Shown here piece after piece: positions 54,216 to 63,669 of a stretch of DNA of 64,000 nucleotides (the stretch's first letter is position 1; each line of letters begins with the position of its first letter). The translations under genes were made by a program, and so were the position numbers. Source of the stretch: Lunatimonas lonarensis (GTDB lineage: Bacteria; Bacteroidota; Bacteroidia; Cytophagales; Cyclobacteriaceae); contig NZ_AQHR01000050.1 of assembly GCF_000390185.1 (NCBI RefSeq), positions 62,001 to 126,000 of the forward strand. The letters run 5' to 3'. The notes under the pieces were generated by a model that saw only the letters and a program-made list of their open reading frames with translations, was not told where the DNA came from and searched no databases.

Positions 54216-54664
54216 AAGCTAAATTCTCACCGTTACAGTTATTGGATTTCAAGTTGTTGGAATCGCATGTAGAGTTTGTAATTCCAAAAGAGTCAGAACT
54301 TGATGTCAAGGAATTGTTTCAATCCTATGTTGTGGATATAGATTTTAGACTCCGGGAGAATGATAAAACCAAAGAAATCCTACTTTTTACCACTGTAGAG
54401 GTCAATGAAGATGGTGATAAGCCACTTCCTGGGTATAAAATTATGGTAGAAGGAGGCGGTACTTTCCGTATTCAAGATTCAGAAGCACTCGAAGAGAATC
54501 TTAAAAACAACCTGACCCAATTTTCCACCCTCAACATGATGATCAACAATCTCCGGAATATCATTTACCAAATCACCAATTTGGGCCCTATGGGTGGATA
54601 TCTGTTACCCCCGATTGATATTACGCAGTTGTTGAGGGATAAGGCGGGGGAAGGAATTAAGTAG
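54212..54664 (+). CDS. SecB-like chaperone
   Basis: 150 residues with the SecB fold pattern: strands in LLDFKLLESHVEFVI, VVDIDFRLREN, EILLFTTVEVNED and YKIMVEGGGTFRI, then the helix and C-terminal loop NLRNIIYQITNLGPMGGYLL, PPIDITQLL. The last part matches SecB's conserved region before its C-terminal helix. In TAC systems such as HigBA-SecB the chaperone binds the antitoxin and blocks the toxin. Coupled to the XRE gene by an ATGA overlap. Confidence 0.75.
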   Translation: MKAKFSPLQLLDFKLLESHVEFVIPKESELDVKELFQSYVVDIDFRLRENDKTKEILLFTTVEVNEDGDKPLPGYKIMVEGGGTFRIQDSEALEENLKNNLTQFSTLNMMINNLRNIIYQITNLGPMGGYLLPPIDITQLLRDKAGEGIK

Positions 54665-54688
54665 TACCAAACTTATAGAAGAGCAACA

Positions 54689-54892
54689 GTGGCTGCGGAG
54701 GGCATGGTATGGCTAAAGTCCCTCAACCCCCTCTTTGAGCCCTATGCGGTGGCTGCGGGCGAGGTGCTGGAGAAAGGAAAATTCCACGCCTACACCAGTC
54801 GCCAAATCCCCAAGCCCGAAACCGACCTACAGAAGCTCGTACGGGCCGTAAGGGACATGCAGCAGGTGGTCAGTGGATGGAAGGAGGGGTGA
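54689..54892 (+). pseudogene. Truncated gene remnant, copy 2
   Basis: 67-residue frame (AAEGMVWLKSLNPLFEPYAV, then KFHAYTSRQIPKPETDLQKL and MQQVVSGWKEG). It is longer at its 5' end than copy 1 at 53284, and shares its C-terminal half. No family recognised; the duplication and missing upstream part suggest a decayed gene rather than a small functional one. Confidence 0.55.
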
Positions 54893-54938
54893 TATTTAAA
54901 ATTCATCATTTGAAGGAAATTTGCATTATGAATCCTAA
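54748..54938 (+). repeat. Direct repeat copy 2
   Basis: 191-base partner of 53283-53466. Together with the remnant it fills most of the 364-base gap between the SecB-like gene and hsdR. Confidence 0.9.
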
Positions 54939-55028
54939 CTGAAAAACTACCTCCAATTATTCTAGAAAAGATGTAATGGTGTCAATTTAAATCTTATTAT
55001 TGAAGAATAATCGTATACTTTTTTAATG

Positions 55029-58013
55029 CTAAATCCCCCTTACCCTCTTATCATAGATGTCATCAAACCACATTTTTTTGAACATAGAATTGATCTTATT
55101 CTCTGTAAGCTTATTGTAAAAATCCAATTTGTCGTTGATGAAATTTAGGAGTTCATTATCGATCTCCTCATTGAATTTATCCTTGATATTTTCCTTACTG
55201 TTTTTATCGTTGAAAAAGCTCATTAATTCCTCATTGGCGTAGATGTTCTTTTTCATTTTTTCAAATTCAACCTGATCTTCTTCTTTTAGGTCTATTCCGA
55301 AGGTTTCATTCAAGGTCTTGATGATGTTACTCAGGAAATCCTTGTCCTCGTCACTTGGTCCAACCGGGCCCATCGGCTTCATTCCGGTCATTCCTTTATC
55401 AGCACTCTCCAACTTCAAACTGGTGGTAAATTGATGTTGAAGTTTGAAACTACCTAAATCAATTTCTTCCAATACCTCCGTGGGCAATGAATTTTGACTA
55501 ACCGGAAGCTTTTTATACAAATCAGTTAAGAACACATAGTTCTTTTCCAAATTGACATCCGTGAAAGAAATGATCTGGGAGAGAAACCGGTATAATCGAA
55601 TGAAGTCTTTAATATAGGATTTAATTTCAGCAATCTCTTCTTCCGGTTTATGCTTTACCATCAGGTTAGCTACTCGTTCCAGAATGGGTTGGAGTTTTTC
55701 TTTATGATCTCCTTTTCTAAAAAACAGCTCTGCATAATCATCAAGCTCTTTCTGAGTAAAAATTGCCGCTGATTCGATTTTTCCGAGGACATCATACAAT
55801 GAATTTGGATCTGTCTGATCTATCAATTCCATGTAGGTTCCTCCGTAGTAATCCTGAAAATCCTGCCGGATTTTTTCCGGGTCATTGACAAAATCCAAGA
55901 CCATGGTGGAATCCTTTCCACTTGTCTTCCGATTGAGTCTGCTAATGGTTTGAACGGTACTGGTTCCACCCAATTTTTTGTCCACAAACATGGTATGCAG
56001 GAGAGGTTCGTCAAACCCGGTTTGATACATGTTTGCCACAATCAATATGCGGTATTGAGGGAGTTTTAAAGCATCTGGGATTTGAACCTTTCCCCCAAGA
56101 TTGTTCATGTTTTCCTTAGTGTAATCCATTCCTGTTTCGGCATCGGTAACAGTTCCACTGAACGCTACCAATGCTTCATAAGGAAGTTTCAATTCCCTCA
56201 TGATCTCATCAAACTTCCGCTTATATCGAACTGCATGAAGGCGTGAACGAGTGACCAACATTGCACGTGCCTTTCCCTGAATTTCATTTTGGGTTTTTGA
56301 CACAAAATGCTCCAGCATGATCCGGGTTTTTCGCTCAATCGCATGATCCTGAAGATCGACATAACTGCTGAGGAGCCTAACTGTCTTACGAGTTTCATAC
56401 TCCTTATCGGGAATATGTTCCCTTCTAACCAACTTGTAATACCTCCTCCATGAGACATAATTTTTCAGGACATCAAGAATAAACCCTTCCTTGATCGCCT
56501 GCTCCATGGTATAGACATCAAAAGGAACCCGTTGGCCGTTCTTTTCTGTACCAAAAATCTCCAAGGTTTTTGGCTTGGGAGTGGCTGTGAATGCAAAAAA
56601 AGAAATATTGGACTGATCACCCTTTCGCTTGATTTCCTCCTCTATGATTTCATCAATATTCTTCTCCAACACATCTTTTTCTTCGGACTCTTCGAGAGAA
56701 AGTGCTTTTCGAAGGTGACGGGCGGATTCACCCGATTGAGAACTGTGGGCCTCATCGATGATCACAGCATAAGTTTTGGACTTATTTTGGCTGATGAATT
56801 CCGAAATCACAGGGAATTTCTGGAGTGTGGTTACAATAACCCGCTTTCCATCCTCAATCGCTGCCTTTAAATCTTGGGATGTTTTGGAATCATCAATGTA
56901 GGCCACTGTTCCGGGTGTCTGCTCAAACTGTCTGATGTTATCCTGAATTTGTCGATCCAAAACCTTACGATCTGTCACCACAATTACTCCGGAGAACAAG
57001 GCTTTGGCATCATCCGATCTTTGATAAAAATCGGATAACCTGTGGGCCAACCATGAAATGGTATTGGATTTCCCTGAACCGGCAGAATGCTGAATCAGGT
57101 ATTTTTGGCCAACACCTTTTTCAGTCACATCCTTAAGAAGTTTCTGTACTGCCCTTCTCTGATGGAAACGGGGAAAGATAAGAATCTCCTTGGATTTTTC
57201 TCTAAGAGTCCTCGTTTTCGGGTCGTAGAATTTCTCCTTGTTGTCCTGGAGGTTAATGTAATTCTGAATCAAGTCCAACAATGAATCCTTGGTCAGTACA
57301 TCCTCCCATAAATACGAGGTAGGATACCCATCCGGGTTTTCATTGATCAGAGCTTTATTGAATGGCAAGAAAAAGGTGCTTTTACCAGCGAGTCTGGTGG
57401 TCATAAATACCTTTTCCGTACCTACAGCGAAGTGAACCAAGCATCGCTTGAACTCAAACAATTTCTCATTAGGATCTCTATCTTCGATGTATTGCTTGAT
57501 CGAATGCAGGTGATTTTGTCCCGTCAGGGCATTTTTCAGCTCCATCGTAATGACTGGAATCCCATTGACAAAAAATACCAAATCAATTGAATTCTCATTG
57601 TTTTTAGAGTATTTCAACTGACGGATTATGGTCAACCGATTTTTATTATACCATTCCTGATGCTCGGGACTTTTGTCATGATTAGGTTTGAAATAGACCA
57701 AATCGAGCGTTTGTCCCCGATCTTTTATCTTTTCCCGAAACACGGAAAGTGTCTTTCTTTTGGTGAGGGAGTCTGCCACTCGATAGATGATTTTTGCATC
57801 CACCAGATCTCCATATTGAACCTTTAGAGCCTCGTATTTTTTGGGTTGGGTATCTTGGATAAAACCAATCACGTCCTCCGGAATCAGGCAAAGTTCCTTG
57901 TCGTATACTGAGGTTGGCTTAAGTTCATATTCCTTGAAAAACGGGGTAATATCCCGAGTAAGATATCTAGCAATATGATCCTCAAAATGAAATTCTTTGG
58001 TTCCTTCTGCCAT
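55029..58013 (-). CDS. hsdR: Type I restriction enzyme R subunit (HsdR)
   Basis: 994 residues. The N-terminal nuclease domain has SIDLVFFVNGIPVITMELK (Asp144, Glu158, Lys160, the PD-(D/E)xK triad). The SF2 motor follows: Walker A QHSAGSGKSN (309-317), VVTDRKVLDRQ, and DEAH at 420-423 in VIIDEAHSSQSG, then QTGFDEPLLHTMFVDKKL and QTISRLNRKTSGK. It translocates and cleaves DNA with HsdM and HsdS. Start abuts rmuC as TAATG. Last gene of the operon. Confidence 0.95.
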   Translation of the reverse strand: MAEGTKEFHFEDHIARYLTRDITPFFKEYELKPTSVYDKELCLIPEDVIGFIQDTQPKKYEALKVQYGDLVDAKIIYRVADSLTKRKTLSVFREKIKDRGQTLDLVYFKPNHDKSPEHQEWYNKNRLTIIRQLKYSKNNENSIDLVFFVNGIPVITMELKNALTGQNHLHSIKQYIEDRDPNEKLFEFKRCLVHFAVGTEKVFMTTRLAGKSTFFLPFNKALINENPDGYPTSYLWEDVLTKDSLLDLIQNYINLQDNKEKFYDPKTRTLREKSKEILIFPRFHQRRAVQKLLKDVTEKGVGQKYLIQHSAGSGKSNTISWLAHRLSDFYQRSDDAKALFSGVIVVTDRKVLDRQIQDNIRQFEQTPGTVAYIDDSKTSQDLKAAIEDGKRVIVTTLQKFPVISEFISQNKSKTYAVIIDEAHSSQSGESARHLRKALSLEESEEKDVLEKNIDEIIEEEIKRKGDQSNISFFAFTATPKPKTLEIFGTEKNGQRVPFDVYTMEQAIKEGFILDVLKNYVSWRRYYKLVRREHIPDKEYETRKTVRLLSSYVDLQDHAIERKTRIMLEHFVSKTQNEIQGKARAMLVTRSRLHAVRYKRKFDEIMRELKLPYEALVAFSGTVTDAETGMDYTKENMNNLGGKVQIPDALKLPQYRILIVANMYQTGFDEPLLHTMFVDKKLGGTSTVQTISRLNRKTSGKDSTMVLDFVNDPEKIRQDFQDYYGGTYMELIDQTDPNSLYDVLGKIESAAIFTQKELDDYAELFFRKGDHKEKLQPILERVANLMVKHKPEEEIAEIKSYIKDFIRLYRFLSQIISFTDVNLEKNYVFLTDLYKKLPVSQNSLPTEVLEEIDLGSFKLQHQFTTSLKLESADKGMTGMKPMGPVGPSDEDKDFLSNIIKTLNETFGIDLKEEDQVEFEKMKKNIYANEELMSFFNDKNSKENIKDKFNEEIDNELLNFINDKLDFYNKLTENKINSMFKKMWFDDIYDKRVRGI

Positions 58014-59548
58014 TAGATTAAATCGTTTAAATCAAAACTATCCGTTTTTTCTTCCAATCCTGCAGGAAGTTCTTTCTTATTCTTGATGCCTAGTTTTTTT
58101 AACGTGTTGGCACGATTGATCAAATTACCACTTCCTTCGGAAAGTTGGGTCATGGCTGTGTTATAATGACTCTGTGCACCTTCTATTGACTTCCCTACCT
58201 TTTGCAGGGTTTCTACAAATCCCACAAACTTATCGTATAATTTCGCACCTGCGTCTGCAATGGCTACAGCATTCTGATTTTGATATTCCCGCTTCCACAG
58301 GTCTACAATCAGCTTAAGTGATGTAATCAAATTGGTAGGATTGAGCAATAAGATACGTCTTTCATAGGCGAAATTCCACAAATCCGGATCTCCCTTGATC
58401 GCTGCTATGTAGGCAGCTTCATTTGGAATAAACATCATGACAAAATCCAAAGCCTTGTCATAATCATCATAACCCTTAGTGGAGAGTTGGACAATATGAG
58501 ATTTGATGGCAACAATATGCTCTTTGAGATGCTTCTCCTGATGATGGGGTTCGGTTGCTTCTACAAAGCGGGTGTAGGCATTTAAAGAAACTTTGGAATC
58601 AATGATCACACTTCGGTTATCCGGATATTTGATTACCGCATCTGGACGCATCCTCTTATTTTCTGAATCAGATTTTAGAGGATTTCCGAACTCATCTTTA
58701 AGAGTTTCTTCCATGAAATATTCCTCTCCTTTTCGGAGACCGGACTTTTCTAGGATACTTTCAAGAATCATCTCTCCCCAATTCCCTTGGGTTTTAGACT
58801 CCCCTTTTAAGGCCTTTGTCAGATTTTTAGCCTCCTCACTGATAACTTTATTTAGATCGGCAAGCTCCTTTACTTTTTCGGCCAAAGAAAATCTCTCCTT
58901 GGATTCGGTATCGTAAACCTCCTCTACTTTTTTCTTAAAGTCTCCAATATTCTCACCAAGAGGCTTAAGGATTGCATTGAGTTTTTCTTCATTTAGAGAA
59001 GTAAACTTGGCAGTCTTAGCCTCCAGAATTTCATTGGCAATCAGTTCAAAGTCTTTCTTAGCTTTTTCACTCAGGTCCTGAATTTCCTGCTTTTGGGTAT
59101 CCAATTTTTCTTTCAGGGAATTATTGATTGCAGTTTGACTGGACAGATCTTTTTGAGCCTCATTCAACTTTTCTTGGGTTGCATCCAGCTTCAATTGGAG
59201 CTTACCTAAGAGATCGGTTTTCTCTTTAACTTTTTCTTTTTCCGCTTCTAACTGACCAATGGATAATTCCAGTTTTACCCGGAATTCATCCGACTGATTT
59301 TTCCAAGAATCACGTTCAGATTCAAGGGTTTCTTTTTCTTTAGTTAATTCTGAATGATCCTTTTCCAAATGAGAGAATTCCGACTTGGACGTGGCTTGGT
59401 ATTCTGCAAATTGCCGGTCTAAGGTGGTAAACTTCTGTTGGGCCTCCTCAAGCGTTTTTATATGAGATTGATTACTTGAGGCTTTGCCTAAAAGCCAACC
59501 GATTGCCAAAGCGGCAGCCCCAATAAAAATGTAGATTAAAAATTCCAT
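58013..59548 (-). CDS. rmuC: RmuC-family DNA recombination protein
   Basis: 511 residues. An N-terminal membrane anchor (FLIYIFIGAAALAIGWLLG, about 3-21), a long coiled coil (about 30-190), then the RmuC nuclease-like core: GNWGEMILESILEKSGLRKGEEY, RPDAVIKYPDNRSVIIDSKVSLNAYTRF and DFVMMFIPNEAAY. RmuC is thought to limit recombination and cleave DNA at stalled or foreign structures. It lies inside the type I operon, 6 bp after hsdS and abutting hsdR as TAATG. This position is unusual. Confidence 0.9.
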   Translation of the reverse strand: MEFLIYIFIGAAALAIGWLLGKASSNQSHIKTLEEAQQKFTTLDRQFAEYQATSKSEFSHLEKDHSELTKEKETLESERDSWKNQSDEFRVKLELSIGQLEAEKEKVKEKTDLLGKLQLKLDATQEKLNEAQKDLSSQTAINNSLKEKLDTQKQEIQDLSEKAKKDFELIANEILEAKTAKFTSLNEEKLNAILKPLGENIGDFKKKVEEVYDTESKERFSLAEKVKELADLNKVISEEAKNLTKALKGESKTQGNWGEMILESILEKSGLRKGEEYFMEETLKDEFGNPLKSDSENKRMRPDAVIKYPDNRSVIIDSKVSLNAYTRFVEATEPHHQEKHLKEHIVAIKSHIVQLSTKGYDDYDKALDFVMMFIPNEAAYIAAIKGDPDLWNFAYERRILLLNPTNLITSLKLIVDLWKREYQNQNAVAIADAGAKLYDKFVGFVETLQKVGKSIEGAQSHYNTAMTQLSEGSGNLINRANTLKKLGIKNKKELPAGLEEKTDSFDLNDLI

Positions 59549-59554
59549 GTTAAA

Positions 59555-60820
59555 TCAAATTGATGGTTCCCAATTCCGGACGTCTATTTTTCCGGTGACT
59601 GCTTCTGATATAATTGATTGACGGTATTTTAAAATTCTATCAAGTTGAATCTTGAGTTTATCTTTTAGTATTTCGATTCTAGATAGCTTGTCTTTGAGAT
59701 ATAGTGAGATTTCTACTTGTTCCGAAAATGAAATCTTTGGAACAGATAGATTAAGGATCTTTCCTACAGAAATTCCTGGTTGGGCAGCTGATTCACTATA
59801 CTGATTCAAATCCATTAATCTGAGTAATTCACCTAAATAAAACGTATCCATCTCGCTATTTGGGTAAACTACAACCGCATGTTCAGAAGCCCAAAATTTT
59901 CCAGAAGCATAATTAATATTTCCACAAAGAGCTCCTTGCCTTCCGATCAAAACATATTCTCCTTCATTGGTGAAACTCTCGGTATATCCTCTAAGTCCGT
60001 TCCCTCCATACACGGGATAAGTTCCGGCATCTTCAATACTTTCAGAAGTAATTGAACTTCCACTCTTCATGGAAACCAAATATTTCAATTTTGCAAGACT
60101 CCAATGCTCCGGAATCTCTCCAATCCAATCTATCCCACTATCCTTCATCTGAACAGAGGGATTTAGACCTTTGGTCACAGCTTCGTTGATGACTGATTTC
60201 CGCTTTTCTTCCAATTTCTGAATCAAGCGTTGCTTTTTATCGATCAATTCGTCGATCAAACTGGTATGATGATCTAGGAAACGGGAGATTTCCAATGCAT
60301 CAAAGTTGGGAGGGATTGGTACCAAAAAATTTCTGAGATTGGTAATACTAACACCACCAATCAACCCTGCCAGTGATTCCGTGAATTGTTTTTGAAATGT
60401 TTCGGATTTTAGAAAGTAAAAAACAAACTTGGATAACCATTTATTTTCTAAGTCGATGCAAGCCAATTTATTTACAAAGCAAACATCTTGATTAAGAAAA
60501 GTCATCTTCTTTCCTGCACTGCCACCCTCAATACATAAGAGAGATGAATTTGCTGGAGCAATTTTGAAATTTGGATTTTCTCTTGGTATTCTTGTCCCGT
60601 TATTATAGTTTACTTTTGTGGTATTTACATCGACATCTTTGGACGCAACATAAGATAAGGATTCAAAATCCTCTGATTCGAACTCTATTTTTTGGCTATC
60701 ATTTAAGCTATTTCCTGTGTAAATATTAGCATAGAATTTCAGCTTACTGATTATCCATCCACTTGGAATCTCTCCAATCCAATCTAAACCGGAATCTTTA
60801 TAGGATTCGTATTTTTTCAT
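59555..60820 (-). CDS. hsdS: Type I restriction specificity subunit (HsdS)
   Basis: 421 residues in two half-sites: YKDSGLDWIGEIPSGW with a first target domain (about 15-175), coiled spacer (ISRFLDHHTSLIDELIDKKQ), then MKDSGIDWIGEIPEHW and a second target domain (about 240-385) and final coil. Each half recognises one part of a bipartite DNA site. Overlaps hsdM by 4 bp. Confidence 0.94.
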   Translation of the reverse strand: MKKYESYKDSGLDWIGEIPSGWIISKLKFYANIYTGNSLNDSQKIEFESEDFESLSYVASKDVDVNTTKVNYNNGTRIPRENPNFKIAPANSSLLCIEGGSAGKKMTFLNQDVCFVNKLACIDLENKWLSKFVFYFLKSETFQKQFTESLAGLIGGVSITNLRNFLVPIPPNFDALEISRFLDHHTSLIDELIDKKQRLIQKLEEKRKSVINEAVTKGLNPSVQMKDSGIDWIGEIPEHWSLAKLKYLVSMKSGSSITSESIEDAGTYPVYGGNGLRGYTESFTNEGEYVLIGRQGALCGNINYASGKFWASEHAVVVYPNSEMDTFYLGELLRLMDLNQYSESAAQPGISVGKILNLSVPKISFSEQVEISLYLKDKLSRIEILKDKLKIQLDRILKYRQSIISEAVTGKIDVRNWEPSI

Positions 60821-62595
60821 CCCAATAGTTCCTTTAATAATTCCATGATTCCCTTATCATTTTTATTCCCAAACTCCAATTCTTGGATTTCAGCCTTGAT
60901 CTCCTGAGTTGGTCTAAGAGGTTTGAATTCTGCAAAGTATTTGGAGAAATTGATTTCATACCCAATTCGGGTCTTATCATAGTCAATCCAGCCTTTACCG
61001 ATATGCGGTAAAACTTCCTTTTCAAAATAGATTTCTATGTCCTCGCTCAGCGGAATATTTTCTTTGTCTCGCTTTTTGGAATCGGCTTTCCACTCTCCAT
61101 TCCTACCTTCCTTGGGCTTACCATTTTCATCCAATTCCGGTTGCTCGATGGTAACTTGGTAATAACCAAAATACTCGTTGTCGAATATCTTGGAATAACG
61201 ACCTTCTTCGAATCGGGTATAGAGATCTACAATTCTTTGGATATGATAATCCTCGATCTTGTTTCGCTTATTGCCCAAGCTTCGTTTCTCAGGGCGACAG
61301 AATCCTGTCTTTTCGTTGATTTTATCTTCCGCTTCCACTGCATTGATCAACTGAACCTTCCCTCTACGATGGGAGGGCTTATTGTTAGTCAAAAACCAGA
61401 TAAAGGTATTGATTCCGGTATTGTAGAATAAATCCTTGGGAAGGGCCACAATGCACTCGAGCCAGTCACTGGAAATAATCCACTTTCGAATATCGCTTTC
61501 ACCACTTCCAGCCCCGCCGGAAAACAGGGGAGAACCATTGGTCACCACGGCAATTTTGCTTCCTTCGTATTCCATCTTGCTGATCATGTGCTGAAGGAAA
61601 AGGAGCTGACCATCACTTTTGGCAGGGAGTCCCGCATAGAATCGGCCAGCCGGATTTGCACTCTCATTAATAATGTAGTCCGCATCCTTACTCCAAGTCA
61701 CTCCATAAGGAGGATTTGCCAGCATATAGTGGAATTTTTTATCCGTAAATCGATCTTTAGTAAAGGTATTTCCGTGCCGGATATTGTCGATATTCTCTCC
61801 GGTAATCAGAGCTTCAGACTTAGCGATAGCATAGGATTGTTCATTGATCTCCTGACCATAAGTTCGGATGGTTGGCTTATTCGTCTGGTTAGCACTTAGG
61901 ACATCCACCACATAATTCTTGGCAATATTGATCATCCCACCTGTTCCCATAGCCGGGTCATAGATCGTTCGGATGATCCCCGGTTGAGAAAACACCTCCT
62001 TTTCGGTACTGAACATCACCTCGATCATCAATTGAATCACATCCCGTGGGGTAAAATGCTCCCCGGCGGTTTCATTACTTTGTTCATTGGAAATCCGGAT
62101 AAGTTCCTCGAAAACGTACCCCATGTCATGATTATCCACCTTATCGGTATGCAGATCCACCTTGCAGATGGCATCGATCATTTGGTACAGAATTCGATTC
62201 TTGAGTAATCGACCAAGAACCTTGTCAAACTGAAAGCATTCGATGATTTCACGAACTTCCTTATTGAATCCATAGAGGTAATTATTGAAATCGATCTCAA
62301 TGGTTTTGGGGTTTTCCCGGAGGGATTCCAGGGTATGACGGGAGATATTGTAGAACTGAAGTCCGCCAGCCGCTTTCCTCAGGATCGGGTCCAATTTATC
62401 CTCGGTGACCTTGTCCTTGAAGTTGTTATAGGCGTCTCTCACCTTTTGATTGACTGGGTCCAAAATGCAGTCCAAGCGTCTTAGGACGACAAAGGGTAGG
62501 AGGACATCACCTATCTCGTTCTTCTTGAACACATTCCACAGCACCTTATCAGTGATCTGGAAAATAAAACCTACATCTACTTTTCTATTGGACAT
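60817..62595 (-). CDS. hsdM: Type I restriction modification subunit (HsdM)
   Basis: 592 residues. The N-terminal helical domain (LRRLDCILDPV) is followed by the N6-adenine methyltransferase core with EHFTPRDVIQLM, the SAM motif DPAMGTGG (213-220) and the catalytic NPPY (294-297). Full length. It methylates the recognition site and forms the M2S core. 60 bp after the unknown gene at 62656 on the same strand; overlaps hsdS by 4 bp. Confidence 0.95.
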   Translation of the reverse strand: MSNRKVDVGFIFQITDKVLWNVFKKNEIGDVLLPFVVLRRLDCILDPVNQKVRDAYNNFKDKVTEDKLDPILRKAAGGLQFYNISRHTLESLRENPKTIEIDFNNYLYGFNKEVREIIECFQFDKVLGRLLKNRILYQMIDAICKVDLHTDKVDNHDMGYVFEELIRISNEQSNETAGEHFTPRDVIQLMIEVMFSTEKEVFSQPGIIRTIYDPAMGTGGMINIAKNYVVDVLSANQTNKPTIRTYGQEINEQSYAIAKSEALITGENIDNIRHGNTFTKDRFTDKKFHYMLANPPYGVTWSKDADYIINESANPAGRFYAGLPAKSDGQLLFLQHMISKMEYEGSKIAVVTNGSPLFSGGAGSGESDIRKWIISSDWLECIVALPKDLFYNTGINTFIWFLTNNKPSHRRGKVQLINAVEAEDKINEKTGFCRPEKRSLGNKRNKIEDYHIQRIVDLYTRFEEGRYSKIFDNEYFGYYQVTIEQPELDENGKPKEGRNGEWKADSKKRDKENIPLSEDIEIYFEKEVLPHIGKGWIDYDKTRIGYEINFSKYFAEFKPLRPTQEIKAEIQELEFGNKNDKGIMELLKELLG

Positions 62596-62655
62596 TTCAG
62601 TAATTCAAATTGATGGAACAAATATGAGGAGAATCTGTGCAGTGGAAGTGCATCG

Positions 62656-63669
62656 TTAGATTTCTAAGGCATCATCAACAGATTTACCAGGTTCTAAAAG
62701 ACAGAATCTTGGGAATCTTTCAAAACTCTCTTTTACAAAAGACCTCATTTTTTCCACTATGAAGTGGCTTTTTTCTCTGTATACCTTCTTTCCTAATGAA
62801 AACACATCAACTTCACTGCTAGCTGACACAATATTCCCTAGAGAATCAAAATAGGTGAAGCTATCTCCAGGTCGGATCCTAACATAATTTGTAATTAAAT
62901 GACGGTCATGTTCGTCTTTAATTTCTTTGTGTGGGATCCCAAAAAAATACAAATCTGGCGATTTACAATTCCTATTTATTGCCTTAATTGTTTTCCTTAT
63001 CATGGTTCTTAAATTTTCCAAATCTGGTCCAAGATCAAACTTTGGATCTTCTCTCCTTACAAAGGGGTTAACTTGATAAATAAAAACCAACTTTGAAGGT
63101 CCCTCTTTATCCAAATAAAATTCATTAAGAATTACCTTAAGGTTAAAATTAAATAGCACCAAATTATTAGACTTAAAAATATATCTATCAATGATGAACA
63201 TATAAGAAAATGGAAAAGCAAAATCTCTTACTTCACTCCACGACTTAAAAAGATAATCGCCAACTCCAAAAGGAACATGAAAACCATACTCATCCGGATC
63301 GATCAAAATTTTACCTAAACAATCCAATTCTTCCCCCAAACCCCCGATAAGAAATAATTTCTTTCTTTTAATCTTAGGAAGATTATCACATGAAATTAAA
63401 TAAACACCAGATTTCTCTGGGAATGAATCAACCTCTACGGGTCTGGGAGAAACTTTATCAACTTTATGGGTATAGACCCAATCTTCTGACACACCTTCCC
63501 AAAATTCTTCAACTAGAATAAACTCATCATCATCAAGAGAATCTAAATCAAAATTAAAATGAATAGGAAGATTTTTCTTTAGCATATCTAGAATGTTGGT
63601 CTTCCTAGCATCAAATTCAATTAGTTTAGAAAATGAAATGAAATTTTCTTTATCAAAAAATACTCGCAT
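62656..63669 (-). CDS. Unknown partner of an AAA ATPase
   Basis: 337 residues, AT-rich, no family recognised. Conserved-looking segments are MFIIDRYIF (Asp161, Arg162) and KDEHDRHLITNYVRIRPGDSF (His254, Asp255, Arg256, His257); the latter resembles HxRH-type or PLD-like catalytic loops by eye only. Its start overlaps the ATPase stop (TAATG), so the two are translated together, as is typical of two-gene ATPase/effector defence modules. It probably acts as the effector or sensor, by inference. Confidence 0.6.
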   Translation of the reverse strand: MRVFFDKENFISFSKLIEFDARKTNILDMLKKNLPIHFNFDLDSLDDDEFILVEEFWEGVSEDWVYTHKVDKVSPRPVEVDSFPEKSGVYLISCDNLPKIKRKKLFLIGGLGEELDCLGKILIDPDEYGFHVPFGVGDYLFKSWSEVRDFAFPFSYMFIIDRYIFKSNNLVLFNFNLKVILNEFYLDKEGPSKLVFIYQVNPFVRREDPKFDLGPDLENLRTMIRKTIKAINRNCKSPDLYFFGIPHKEIKDEHDRHLITNYVRIRPGDSFTYFDSLGNIVSASSEVDVFSLGKKVYREKSHFIVEKMRSFVKESFERFPRFCLLEPGKSVDDALEI

